DNA of 64,000 bases from contig CAWAZY010000003.1 in NCBI GenBank assembly GCA_963786675.1, positions 744,001 through 808,000 on the forward strand, given 5' to 3'. Position numbers and translations under genes: made by a program. The first letter of the stretch is position 1. Each line of letters opens with the position of its first letter. Under the pieces are notes generated by a model. That model had not been told where the DNA came from. It did no database searches and worked only from the letters and a program-made list of their open reading frames with translations. This document shows, in pieces, positions 8,805 through 17,124 of this stretch. Source of the stretch: JAGVSR01 sp963786675. GTDB taxonomy: Bacteria; Pseudomonadota; Alphaproteobacteria; Rhizobiales; Hyphomicrobiaceae.

Positions 8805-9119
8805 GTGTATCCGGCTCAACCAACCATCCCCTACGGGAAACGCCGTCCAAGCGGGTTGGCGCGCCAGTTACACACCACACCACACCACTCCCACCACGGA
8901 CCACTGTTCCAACATCCATCCAGAACTCGCCCGCGGCTCGGGCACGTCTCACACCACCTTGTCTCGCTTTCCGGTCCCAGCCTCTCGTCCCATCGAGGTC
9001 CCATCCGGCGAACGACGGCACGGTGCCCATAGAGCCCGGACTGAGAGGATCCAGCCGACCCCACCGCCTGGATCCATAGCGCCGCCCTCCTTGGCTCCCA
9101 AGAGGGCGGCGCCTTTTTT
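8805..9119 (+). ncRNA. Candidate CtrA-controlled small RNA or leader transcript
   Basis: Between the CtrA-box promoter and the strong terminator at 9079-9119 lie about 270 bases with no convincing protein. The open frame starting GTG at 8805 is His/Pro/Arg-rich and lacks a clear ribosome-binding site. The + strand is C-rich and G-poor, with a CACAC/CCACC-rich run near 8870-8890, so it would be mostly unstructured. No known RNA family (tmRNA, RNase P, 6S, SRP) was recognised on either strand. The promoter-terminator pair is the only support. Confidence 0.35.
9079..9119 (+). terminator. Rho-independent terminator of the candidate small RNA
   Basis: Perfect 11-bp stem GCGCCGCCCTC (9079-9089) and GAGGGCGGCGC (9102-9112), loop of 12, followed by a T run (9114-9119). 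There is no A run on the left, so it acts rightwards only. No + strand gene precedes it closely, which implies a transcript starting inside 8535-9078. Confidence 0.85.
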
Positions 9120-9204
9120 GGTGCATCGCGTCACCTTGCCCATGCTGCTGGCGGCGCTTAGGGTCCGGGCCTCATAGGGTCCGCAACCCAAACGCGAGAG
9201 ATGC

Positions 9205-10051
9205 ATGAAATTCGAAGGCACGCAGAGCTACGTCGCCACGCCTGACCTGAAGGTTGCCGTCAACGCCGCCATCACGCTGGAGCGGCCGCTGCTCATCAAG
9301 GGTGAGCCCGGGACGGGCAAGACCGTGCTGGCGCTGGAAGTGGCTCGCGCGCTGGGCGCGCCGATCATCGAGTGGCACATCAAGTCGACGACCAAGGCCC
9401 AGCAGGGCCTTTACGAATACGATGCGGTCTCCCGGCTGCGCGACAGCCAGCTCGGCGACCCGCGCGTGCAGGACATCGGCAATTACATCAAGCGCGGGAA
9501 GCTGTGGGAAGCGTTCCAGATGACGGAGCGGCCGATCCTGCTGATCGACGAGATCGACAAGGCCGACATCGAGTTTCCCAACGACCTTCTCCAGGAACTC
9601 GATCGCATGGAGTTCTTCGTCTACGAGACGGGCGAGACCATCAAGGCGCGCCAGCGGCCCATCGTCATCATCACGTCCAACAACGAAAAGGAATTGCCCG
9701 ACGCCTTCCTGCGCCGCTGCTTCTTCCACTTCATCAAGTTTCCCGATCCCGACACGATGCAAAAGATCGTGGACGTCCACTTTCCCGGCCTGAAGGGGCG
9801 GCTCGTCGCCGAGGCCATGCGCATTTTCTACGACATGCGCGACGTGCCGGGCCTGAAAAAGAAGCCCTCGACCTCGGAATTGCTGGACTGGCTGAAACTG
9901 CTCTTGAATGAGGATATCGATTTCGCGACGCTGCAAGGAAACCGACGGCCGCAAGCTCATTCCGCCGCTCGCCGGGGCGCTGTTGAAGAACGAGCAGGAC
10001 GTGCACCTGTTTGAGCGGATTGCGTTTATGAGCCGCCGCAAGGGCGAGTGA
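9205..10051 (+). CDS. MoxR/CbbQ-type AAA+ ATPase (apparent frameshift near the end)
   Basis: About 281 aa. Walker A is GEPGTGKT (residues 33-40), Walker B LLIDEIDKAD, and sensor 1 lies in IITSNNEKELPDAFLRRC. MoxR ATPases act as chaperones that mature metal-cofactor enzymes, usually with a von Willebrand A partner. That partner is not adjacent here. The frame breaks at about 9934-9936, where CTGCAAGG reads as one base more than the expected CTGCAGG. Restoring it gives the family C-terminus PPLAGALLKNEQDVHLFERI ending at 10051. Until then the raw frame ends falsely at 10014. The following GFA gene starts 24 bases later, suggesting co-transcription. Confidence 0.88.
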
Positions 10052-10074
10052 GCAGAAGAGCGGACGGTGACGCC

Positions 10075-10548
10075 ATGGCAACGAACACGATGAGCGGCGG
10101 CTGCCAGTGCGGCGCAGTTCGCTTCCGGGTCGAGGGCACGCTGGGCGATGCGTCGGTGTGCCATTGCCGCATGTGCCAGAAGGCGTTCGGCAACTTTTAT
10201 GCCCCGCTCGTATCGGTCGGCGGCGCGACCCTGACCTGGACCCGTGGCGCGCCCAAGCATTTCGCCTCGTCCAATTTTGGCAGGCGTGGATTCTGCGCCG
10301 ATTGCGGAACGCCGCTCACCTACGAAGCGCCCGATGGGATCGCCCTGGCCATCGGCGCCTTCGACGATCCTGCCCCGATCGTCCCGGGCGTGCAGTTCGG
10401 TGTGGAGGGCAAGCTGCCCTACACGGACCAGATCGCGGCCCTGCCCAATCGCCACACGAGCGAAGATCTGACGGCCGCGCCGTTTCTCAACGATGTCGTG
10501 TCCAATCAACACCCGGACCACGATACCGACCGTTGGCCGCCCGCGTGA
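10075..10548 (+). CDS. GFA/CENP-V family zinc protein
   Basis: The protein is 157 aa with the Mss4-like zinc fold of the glutathione-dependent formaldehyde-activating (GFA) family. Zinc ligands are visible as CQCG (residues 10-13), CHCRMC (29-34) and CADCG (about 77-81). Members bind zinc and some bind glutathione, but most have no proven reaction, so a formaldehyde role is only a family label. It follows the AAA+ ATPase by 24 bases. Its stop codon overlaps the GTG start of the next gene (GTGA at 10545-10548), so the two are translationally coupled. Confidence 0.88.
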   Translation: MATNTMSGGCQCGAVRFRVEGTLGDASVCHCRMCQKAFGNFYAPLVSVGGATLTWTRGAPKHFASSNFGRRGFCADCGTPLTYEAPDGIALAIGAFDDPAPIVPGVQFGVEGKLPYTDQIAALPNRHTSEDLTAAPFLNDVVSNQHPDHDTDRWPPA

Positions 10549-11649
10549 ACAAGTCCCCCCAAACGCTGCGCTCGGCCGGGCACCTGATCGATAACGGGCT
10601 TGCCGGCGAGGCGCGCCGCATGGAGTTGGACGCGGTGGGCGCACGGTACGCCATCGCTGTGACGCCTGAGGTCGCAGCCCTGATCGACCCCACGGACGCT
10701 GCCGATCCCATCGCCCGCCAGTTCGTCCCCTCGTGGGATGAACTGACGGTGCATCCCGCCGAACGCGCCGACCCGATCGGCGATCATGTCCGCTCCCCAT
10801 TGCCGGGACTGGTGCACCGCTACCCTGACCGTGTGCTCTTGAAGATCATCGGCGTCTGTCCGGTCTACTGCCGCTTCTGTTTCCGCCGCGAGATGGTGGG
10901 GCCGGATGCCGGTCAATCGATGTCGGACGAAGAGATTGACGCGGCCCTGGCCTACATCCATCGCCACCCGGAAATTTGGGAAGTCATCCTGACCGGCGGC
11001 GATCCGTTCATGCTGTCGCCGCGGCGGGTCGCGGCGTTGCGCGCGGGCTTGGCCGGCATCACACATGTCGGCGTGCTGCGCTGGCATACCCGGGTACCGG
11101 TCGTCGATCCCAGCCGCGTCACGCCCGAACTTCATCACCGCGCTCAAGAGCGGCCCGCAGACGACGGTGATCGGGTTGCACATCAATCATCCGCGCGAAC
11201 TCACCGCCGATGCCCTGACGGCCATCGCGCGATTGGCTGATGCAGGCCTGCCGCTCGTCAGCCAGACGGTCCTCCTGCGGGGGGTCAACGACGACGCGGC
11301 GACATTGGACAGCCTGATGCGGGCGCTCGTTCAGGCTCGCGTGATGCCCTATTACCTGCACCATGGCGATCTGGCGCCGGGCACGGCCCACTTCAGGGTG
11401 CCGATCGCGCGCGGACTGCACCTGATGGCCGATCTCGGCGCCCGTCTCTCGGGCATTGCCCGGCCCGCGTATGTCCTCGACCTCCCCGGCGCCCACGGCA
11501 AGATCGTGCTGACGAGTTCGGCGGTTCGCCACGTTCAGGACGGCTACGAAATTACCGCGCGCGACGGCACGGTGCACATCTATCGCGACGCCCTGCCGGA
11601 CCCGTCCGTCCCGGCGCGCGCGAGCACCCGAGCCCTAAACGGATCTTAA
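10545..11649 (+). CDS. Radical SAM lysine 2,3-aminomutase family, EpmB-like (apparent frameshift)
   Basis: The GTG start at 10545 overlaps the preceding stop. The product is about 367 aa. The radical-SAM cluster motif is CPVYCRFC (C105, C109, C112), followed by ILTGGDPFML. The PLP lysine region near the C-terminus is PGAHGKIVLTS. The family includes KamA, which makes beta-lysine, and EpmB, which makes (R)-beta-lysine for elongation factor P. The length and lack of a KamA C-terminal extension favour an EpmB-like role. No epmA or efp lies nearby. One extra base at about 11130-11134 (CTTCATCACC where ITALK is expected) shifts the frame. Both sides are otherwise conserved, so the gene is probably intact. 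Confidence 0.85.
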
Positions 11650-11762
11650 GCCGTTGCACGTTAGGACGGAGCCATGGCACGCCCGGCTCACTCCGGCCGT
11701 CTTGCTCCGCCGGGCCACCGCGGCAGGTCCACCGTGCGCACGACGGCGTAACGGCTGCGGCG

Positions 11763-12725
11763 ATGCCTTGCGTGATGACCCCATCCGCCGCGCAGGCCTG
11801 CGATTTGCCGCCTCCCGCTCTTCAAGGCCTCGACGTGCCGCGCTTTTATGCCGACAGGACCGGCACCGTTGAAGATCCCGTTCTGAAGGCCCTGCAGGTG
11901 CGTGGTACCGCGCCGGTGCGGGCCTGGCTCTCGCATGTGACCCGGGAGGCCGATAGTTCCCTGCGCCGCGCATCGCCTTCGCTGGGCGCCTACAAGGCGC
12001 GTTGCGCTGTGGAATGGTTGGAAGCCTGGGCAGCGCGCGATGCGTTGCTGGGCACGATGGCGACGAAACAAGCCGAGGCCGAGCGGCGCTGGACACTGGC
12101 CGGTGCGGCGCTCGCCTACCTCAAGGTGCGCGCCCATGCCGAGCCACATCAGCAGGACACGATCGAGCGCTGGCTGAGGCGGCTATCGGCCCGCGCGGCC
12201 GCAGCCTTCCAGGCCAGCGGCGCCAAGCCAAACAATCATCTCTATTGGCTCGGATTGGGGCTTGCCGCCACGGCTGTTGCCACGGAAGATCGGGCGCGCT
12301 GGGCCGAAGCGCGTACAATTCTCGATCAAGGCGCGGCGGCCGTTCAGGCCGACGGCACGCTGCCGCTGGAACTGGCGCGGGGCCGTCGCGCCCTGCACTA
12401 TCATGTCTTCGCCGCCATGCCGCTCGTATCTCTGGCCTATCTCGCACAGGTCCACGGCGAGACCCTCCCGCGGCGGACTATGGACGCGCTCGACCGGCTG
12501 GTCGCGCGCACGGTGGCCGGGCTTCAAGATCCAGACGATTTCGGGCGGCGCGCGGGCGTCCCCCAAGAAGCCCCCGTGCGCGCGGGTGCGGGGTGGCTGC
12601 AGCTCTATGAACGGCTTACGCGCACGCCGCTGGTCATCCCGGCACCCGAAACACCTGCCGGTCACCGGTGGCTGGGGGGCAATGTGCTGCTCCTCGCCAA
12701 AGCCCTTGAACCGGCCGCGCCCTAA
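11763..12725 (+). CDS. PL5 alginate lyase (AlgL)-like protein
   Basis: A 320-aa alpha/alpha-toroid protein. Family hallmarks are LQGLDVPRFYADRTGT near the N-terminus, the NNH motif (residues 157-159) in KPNNHLYWLGLGLAATAV, and RGRRALHYHVFAAMPL (206-220) with the catalytic Arg/His/Tyr set of polysaccharide lyase family 5. These enzymes cut poly-mannuronate by beta-elimination in the periplasm. No signal peptide precedes the mature-like sequence. The residues before QACDLPPP resemble the end of one, so the true N-terminus may be further upstream and obscured by an indel. No alginate synthesis genes are in the window. It lies 113 bases after the radical SAM gene. Confidence 0.75.
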   Translation: MPCVMTPSAAQACDLPPPALQGLDVPRFYADRTGTVEDPVLKALQVRGTAPVRAWLSHVTREADSSLRRASPSLGAYKARCAVEWLEAWAARDALLGTMATKQAEAERRWTLAGAALAYLKVRAHAEPHQQDTIERWLRRLSARAAAAFQASGAKPNNHLYWLGLGLAATAVATEDRARWAEARTILDQGAAAVQADGTLPLELARGRRALHYHVFAAMPLVSLAYLAQVHGETLPRRTMDALDRLVARTVAGLQDPDDFGRRAGVPQEAPVRAGAGWLQLYERLTRTPLVIPAPETPAGHRWLGGNVLLLAKALEPAAP

Positions 12726-12788
12726 ACCCCGTGCCCGGTCGGCGGGAAAAATACTCCGGGTTATTCGCATCAGTTGGTGTGCGCACAC

Positions 12789-12808
12789 CCGACAACGATC
12801 ATTGTCGG
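12789..12808. promoter_or_regulatory. Near-perfect palindrome upstream of the molybdopterin oxidoreductase
   Basis: CCGACAACGATCATTGTCGG is an 18-of-20 match to its own reverse complement, with perfect 7-bp arms. It lies about 115 bases before the oxidoreductase start and looks like the operator of a dimeric regulator. No adjacent regulator gene is present, so the factor is unknown. Confidence 0.4.
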
Positions 12809-12923
12809 ATCAAATTTGCTGTGCCAAGCTGCCGCAGCTTTCACGTGTTCCGGTCCGCCTCGACGCGGGACCGGCATCCGGCATCGTCCGGACACATAAG
12901 ACTTCCATTCGGAGAGGAAACCC

Positions 12924-15072
12924 ATGAACGAGCAATTGAAGTCCGAGACCTTTCACGGCGCGTGTCCGCATGACTGTCCGGACACGTGTTCCATGGTCTA
13001 CGAGGTCAAGGGCGGCAAGCTCACCGAGGTGCGCGGCAACAAGGATCACCCCTTCACCCGGGGCGGCCTGTGCGTGAAGCTCAAGGATTTCCACGATCAT
13101 CACGCCAATCCCGATCGCCTCATGTATCCCATGCGCCGCGTCGGGCCGAAGGGGTCGGGCCCCAACGGCGGCAACACATTCGAGCGCATCACCTGGGACG
13201 AGGCCATCAAGGAGATCGGGCAGCGCTGGCGCGACATCATCGCCGAGTACGGCAGCCAGGCCATCATGCCGCAAAGCTATCTCGGCAACATGGGCCTCGT
13301 GCAGGGCATCAATTCCGGCGACCCGTTCTTCAACCGTCTGGGATCGACGGTCAACGAGAAGACCTATTGCACGTCGGGCTCATCGACCGCCTGGCTGCTG
13401 ACGCATGGGCCGACCGGCGGTGTCGATCCGGAGAGTTTCGTTCACTGCAAATATATCGTCATCTGGGCCTGCAATTCGATTTCGACCAACCTGCATCACT
13501 GGCCTTTCGTGCTCGAAGCCCAGAAGCGCGGTGCCAAGATTGTCGTCATCGACAGCTACCGCTCGCGTACGGCCAAGGCCGGCGACTGGCATATCTGCCC
13601 CAAGCCCGGCACCGACGGCGCGCTGGCGCTGGGTGTCATCAATTCGATGATCGAGCAAGGGCTGGTCGATCAGGACTACGTCGACAAGTACACCCATGGC
13701 TTCCCCGAACTGAAAGAGCGGGCTGCCGATTTCACACCCGCCTATGTCGAGAAGGTGACCGGCGTCAAAGCCGAGGATGTCGTGCGCTTCGCGCGCGAGT
13801 TCGCCACGGCCCAGCCGTCGGCCATCCGCATCGGTGTTGCCATTGAACGCTCCGCCGGTGGAGCTCAGGCCGCGCGCGCCATCTATGCCCTTCCGGCGCT
13901 GGCCGGCTCCTGGCGCCATGTCGGCGGCGGGATGCTGCAGCTGCCCCTGTGGGACTTCCCCGTCGACTGGGTGAAGGCCGCCCGCCCCGACTGGATCAAA
14001 CCCGGCACGCGCGTCGTCAACAATCTGCGTCTGGGTCAGGCGCTGACGGGGGAAATGAAGCTCGACCCGCCGATCAAGAGCATGTTCGTGTTCTGCACCA
14101 ACCCGGTCATCCAGTCGCCCGAGACCAACAAGATTGTCGCCGGTCTCCTGCGCGAGGATCTGTTCACGGTCGTGGCGGAGCATTTCCTGACCGACACGGC
14201 CAAGTACGCCGACATCGTACTGCCCAGCGCCATGGCTGCCGAAGCCGAGGACATGCTGTGGTCCTGGGGGCACTTCTACCTCACGTACAATGCCAAGGCG
14301 ATTGATCCGCCGGGCGAGTGTCTGTCGACCTCAGAGATGTGGCGGCGGCTGGCGGCCGAGATGGGCTTCGACGATCCCGTCTTCAAAATGACCGACAGCG
14401 AGTTGTGCGCGGCCTACATCAATTGGGATGATCCCAAGATGGGCGGCGTTGACATGGAGTATTTCAAGACTCTACGGCTACTACAGGATCGACGTCGGAC
14501 CGGTCGACAGCCGCGCACCCCACAAGGACGGCAAATTCCCCACGCCGTCCGGAAAGGTGGAACTGCTGTTGCACGACGCCAAGAACTTCGTGGCGGGGCC
14601 TTTCCGCGCCATGTACGAGGGCGAACAGTCGGGCGAACCCATCGATCCGCTGCCCGGCTACGTCGCGCCGCGCGAGTCGCCGGAAACCAATCCCGAACAG
14701 GCGCAGAAGTTCTCGCTCAACATCATCTCGCCCAAGAGCCACGCGTTCCTCAACTCGTGCTACGCCAACGAGCCCCACAAGATCAAAGCGCAAGGCGAGC
14801 AATTCGTGCTGATCTCGCCCGCCGACGCGGAGAAGCGATCGATCCGTGAAGGTGATCCGGTGCGTGTGTTCAATGCCCGGGGCGACTTCGAGGGCGTGGC
14901 CCGTGTCACGGAGGACGTCAATCCCGGCATCGTCGTGGCCACGCTGGGCTACTGGCGTTCGCTCAACCGTTCCGATGGATCGGTCAATTCTATTTCCTCG
15001 GATGCCTGGAGCGGCCTTGGCCGCGCGCCGACCTTCTCCGATAACCTCGTCGAGGTGACCCGGGTGAACTAG
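12924..15072 (+). CDS. Molybdopterin-dependent oxidoreductase, DMSO-reductase superfamily (apparent frameshift)
   Basis: About 715 aa, with a strong ribosome-binding site (GAGAGGAAACCC). The N-terminal iron-sulfur domain shows CPHDCPDTC and a later cysteine in RGGLCVK, consistent with one [4Fe-4S] cluster. Molybdopterin-binding segments follow (IWACNSISTNLHHW, FCTNPVIQSPETN, EHFLTDTAKYADIVLPS), and the C-terminal MopB dinucleotide-binding domain is in NIISPKSHAFLNS. There is no Tat signal, so the enzyme should be cytoplasmic. The substrate cannot be assigned. An extra base at about 14470-14473 (AAGACTCTACGGC for an expected K-T-Y-G) shifts the frame. The second half continues intact to 15072. 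Confidence 0.88.
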
Positions 15073-15258
15073 CCCCACACCGGCTTGCCGAGTGTGGGCG
15101 GGAAACGAGCCCCACACCGGCTTGCCGAGTGTGGGCGAAGAGAGATCCAGCCCCACACGCGCCTGCGCAGTGTGGGCGGGAAACGAGCCCCATACGCGCC
15201 AGCGCAGTGTGGGCAATGAAGAAATTCCCCGCCCGTGCCCTTCTGGGTGCGGGCGGGG
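15072..15258. repeat. Tandem array of four REP-like hairpins plus a fifth hairpin
   Basis: Four 28-bp imperfect palindromes lie at 15072-15099, 15109-15136, 15150-15177 and 15187-15214, separated by 9-13 bases (GGGAAACGA-like). Each has outer arms GCCCCACAC and GTGTGGGC. The inner arms are CGGC/GCCG in the first two copies and GCGC/GCGC in the last two, so pairing is preserved although the bases changed. A different hairpin with arms CCCCGCCCG and CGGGCGGGG follows at 15227-15258. There is no long T run. They may stabilise the upstream mRNA 3' end or bind a protein. Confidence 0.85.
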
Positions 15259-15379
15259 TGGGATGAGGCAGGTGGCGTCCAAGCCACAGCCCCCGGCATT
15301 CCATCGGTGATCCGTTACAACACCTACCGTTCCTCATCCGTGACCGGCTATGGTTCAGGGCTGTTTTGTGGGGGGCTGT

Positions 15380-16054
15380 ATGCGTCGTTGGGCAGTAGCG
15401 TCATTGATTACATGCGTCTTGTGGGGTGGGATCGGGTCGGGTCCTGTTCAAGCCGATGCCATTTCCGACAATCTGAACGTTATCCGCATGTCGCCGCCGC
15501 TGGCGTACTACACGCCGGGCACCATCGCGCGCGGGCACCTGGATCGGCGCACTTATCAACGCACGGGTGAAAAGCTGCTGAAGGTCGAATTGGTCCGCTG
15601 CCGGGCCAAGTTCGACGAGGACGGGTTTTCTCAGGCCCTCGAAGGCGCGGCGTTCGTCACGCACGATCAGAAGTCATTCGGGCTTTCGGCTGGATGGGCC
15701 AACATTCTCAACGCGTCGTTCAACGGCCAGTACGTGCATAACGTGACGCTGACGTTTACCGGTACGATCTACGAATACGATGAGCAGAAGCTGGAGCAGC
15801 TGCGCGTCAAGTGCCTGGGCTCGGCGAACCCGAAGCGCGACCAGCGTCAGCACCAATTCCAGATCGTGCGGCTTGCTGTCGGGCGCTTCGAATACAAGCT
15901 GGAATTCGCCGGGAGCGCGAGCGCGGGTCTGAAGGGTGTCATCGCCAAGAAGTTCGCCGCCGAGTTGGGCGTTTCGGGTGGCGTCGACAAAAGTGGCATG
16001 GTGGTCATTCCCAATGGCGCCATGGCCGCGCCACTCTGGCGGACCGATTGGTAG
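15380..16054 (+). CDS. Secreted protein of unknown function
   Basis: The product is 224 aa. The start at 15380 (MRRWAVASLITCVLW) follows a GGGGGG-containing leader, and a signal peptide probably ends after PVQA. The mature protein begins DAISDNLNVIRM and has a beta-rich middle (VHNVTLTFTGTIYEYDEQ) and a glycine/alanine-rich end (SASAGLKGVIAKKFAAELG). It has two cysteines in the mature part (VRCRAKF and VKCLGS), which could pair. I do not recognise the family. It is probably a stand-alone unit with its own terminator at 16081-16104. Confidence 0.7.
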   Translation: MRRWAVASLITCVLWGGIGSGPVQADAISDNLNVIRMSPPLAYYTPGTIARGHLDRRTYQRTGEKLLKVELVRCRAKFDEDGFSQALEGAAFVTHDQKSFGLSAGWANILNASFNGQYVHNVTLTFTGTIYEYDEQKLEQLRVKCLGSANPKRDQRQHQFQIVRLAVGRFEYKLEFAGSASAGLKGVIAKKFAAELGVSGGVDKSGMVVIPNGAMAAPLWRTDW

Positions 16055-16078
16055 GCGGGCGGTGAACCGCACATAGAA

Positions 16079-16108
16079 AAAAGCCCCGGATCGCTCCGGG
16101 GCTTTTCG
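16079..16108. terminator. Bidirectional rho-independent terminator
   Basis: Perfect 10-bp stem AAGCCCCGGA (16081-16090) and TCCGGGGCTT (16095-16104) with a TCGC loop. An A run on the left and TTTT on the right let it end the 15380 gene on + and the 16135 gene on -. Confidence 0.9.
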
Positions 16109-16134
16109 TGTTTTGGGGGCCGGGAAAAAGCGGC

Positions 16135-16395
16135 TCAGTAGCAATGCTGGCGCAGTTCCCAACCGACGACCTTCATGCGGCCCTTCTTGTCGACCTTGTG
16201 CACGGGCACGCGGTGATAGCTGCAGTAGTAGTCGCCGACGCGGCCTTCAAAGCCATGCAAAGGCTTCTTGGTGCGATAGGTCTCGGAATAGAACTCCTTG
16301 CCTTTCTTGGCTTCCGCCGCACCGCTTGCGACGACGGCTGCCGCGCAGCCGAAGGCCACGGCAAGGGCGAGAGCTTTGCTGGTCATGTGCATCAT
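16135..16395 (-). CDS. Small secreted two-cysteine protein, paralog 1
   Basis: About 86 aa with a signal peptide ending GAAEA and a basic mature protein of about 57 residues. Its C-terminal 45 residues match the next gene closely: HGFEGRVGDYYCSY, PVHKVDKK, GRMKVVGWELRQHCY. The two mature cysteines could form one disulfide. The start at 16395 has AAGGA upstream. ATG codons at 16392 and 16386 are alternatives. The family is unknown to me. It lies in the same orientation as its paralog but each has its own terminator. Confidence 0.72.
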   Translation of the reverse strand: MMHMTSKALALAVAFGCAAAVVASGAAEAKKGKEFYSETYRTKKPLHGFEGRVGDYYCSYHRVPVHKVDKKGRMKVVGWELRQHCY

Positions 16396-16574
16396 GGTCG
16401 GTCGTCCTTGATTTGTCTGGGACCCGTCGGGGCCCATGGTTGAAATGACGCCATTCCTACCGGCCCTGCGAGGCTGCCGCTGTCTCCATGGATACAGCCG
16501 CTGCGGCATCGCTGGTCACCGGATCCTGGTCTGCTGGGTACAGACTACACCCGCCGCGAGACAAACGAGATACG

Positions 16575-16599
16575 AAAAACCCCGGGGGTTAACCCGGGG
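16575..16599 (-). terminator. Rho-independent terminator of the second small secreted protein
   Basis: Reading leftwards: CCCCGGG, loop TTAACC, CCCGGGG, then TTTTT. It follows the 16645-16902 gene by about 45 bases and separates it from its paralog. Confidence 0.82.
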
Positions 16600-16644
16600 C
16601 CTTCGCAGGTGCGAATTAGCGGCTTTGTGAGCCTGGTAACGGGC

Positions 16645-16902
16645 TTAGTAGCAATGCTGCTGGAGCTCCCAGCCGACGACCTTCATGCGGCCGTTGACGA
16701 TCTTATGGACCGGCTTGCGGATGTAGCTGCAGTAGTAATCGCCGGCGCGGCCCTCGAAGCCGTGCATGGCCTTTTTCGTGAAGTACGACTGCGAATAGTA
16801 ATCCTTGCCCGCACCGGCGTGGGCGGCTTGGCCAGAAACCAGCGTGGCGCCGGTTGCCAGAGCAAGGGTCAGAGCGAGAGCCTGAGCGAAGGTCTTGGTC
16901 AT
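16645..16902 (-). CDS. Small secreted two-cysteine protein, paralog 2
   Basis: The protein is 85 aa: MTKTFAQALALTLALATG forms a signal peptide ending QAAHA. The mature protein GAGKDYYSQSYFTKKAMHG leads into the block shared with paralog 1 (HGFEGRAGDYYCSY, PVHKIVNGRMKVVGWELQQHCY). Both copies end in the same HCY tripeptide and keep both cysteines, while the signal peptides have diverged, so selection acts on the mature domain. The start has a GGGGATCGACC leader. The tandem duplication with separate terminators suggests different expression. Function unknown. Confidence 0.78.
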   Translation of the reverse strand: MTKTFAQALALTLALATGATLVSGQAAHAGAGKDYYSQSYFTKKAMHGFEGRAGDYYCSYIRKPVHKIVNGRMKVVGWELQQHCY

Positions 16903-17124
16903 GGTCGATCCCCTTTGAGGTTCAGGGCCGCGTGGGCCCGCGTTGGATGGCCCAGGTATAGGGCGCGGCGGTGCACGGTGCTGTCCCCGCCGGAACAGGG
17001 TGCGAAATATCCAGAATGTCCCTGACCAAGGCAGTCATGCACAGCACAGAAGGGCCCTGACCCTGACGCTGCCTTGAATGCAGGCTAAGGAGGCGCTGGA
17101 CAAGGACGCAAGGAGGCTGATGCC

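Larger units (their letters stand above)
8514..9204. other. Gene-free stretch between dksA and the MoxR-type ATPase
   Basis: Almost 700 bases without a supported protein-coding gene. It holds the dksA upstream region (8514-8760), the CtrA-box promoter, a C-rich candidate transcript and its terminator, then about 85 bases leading to the ATPase start at 9205. Confidence 0.6.

Noticed and set aside
8805..9032. 75-codon His/Pro/Arg-rich open frame on +
   Set aside because: No ribosome-binding site and very biased composition; the region is better read as a possible non-coding transcript.
9172..10800. 542-codon open frame on - opposite the ATPase, GFA and radical SAM genes
   Set aside because: It spans three genes with strong family motifs on the other strand and has no recognisable motif itself.
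15072..15214. CRISPR array
   Set aside because: The spacers are only 9-13 bases and the units are strong palindromes with varying inner arms; no cas genes are present.
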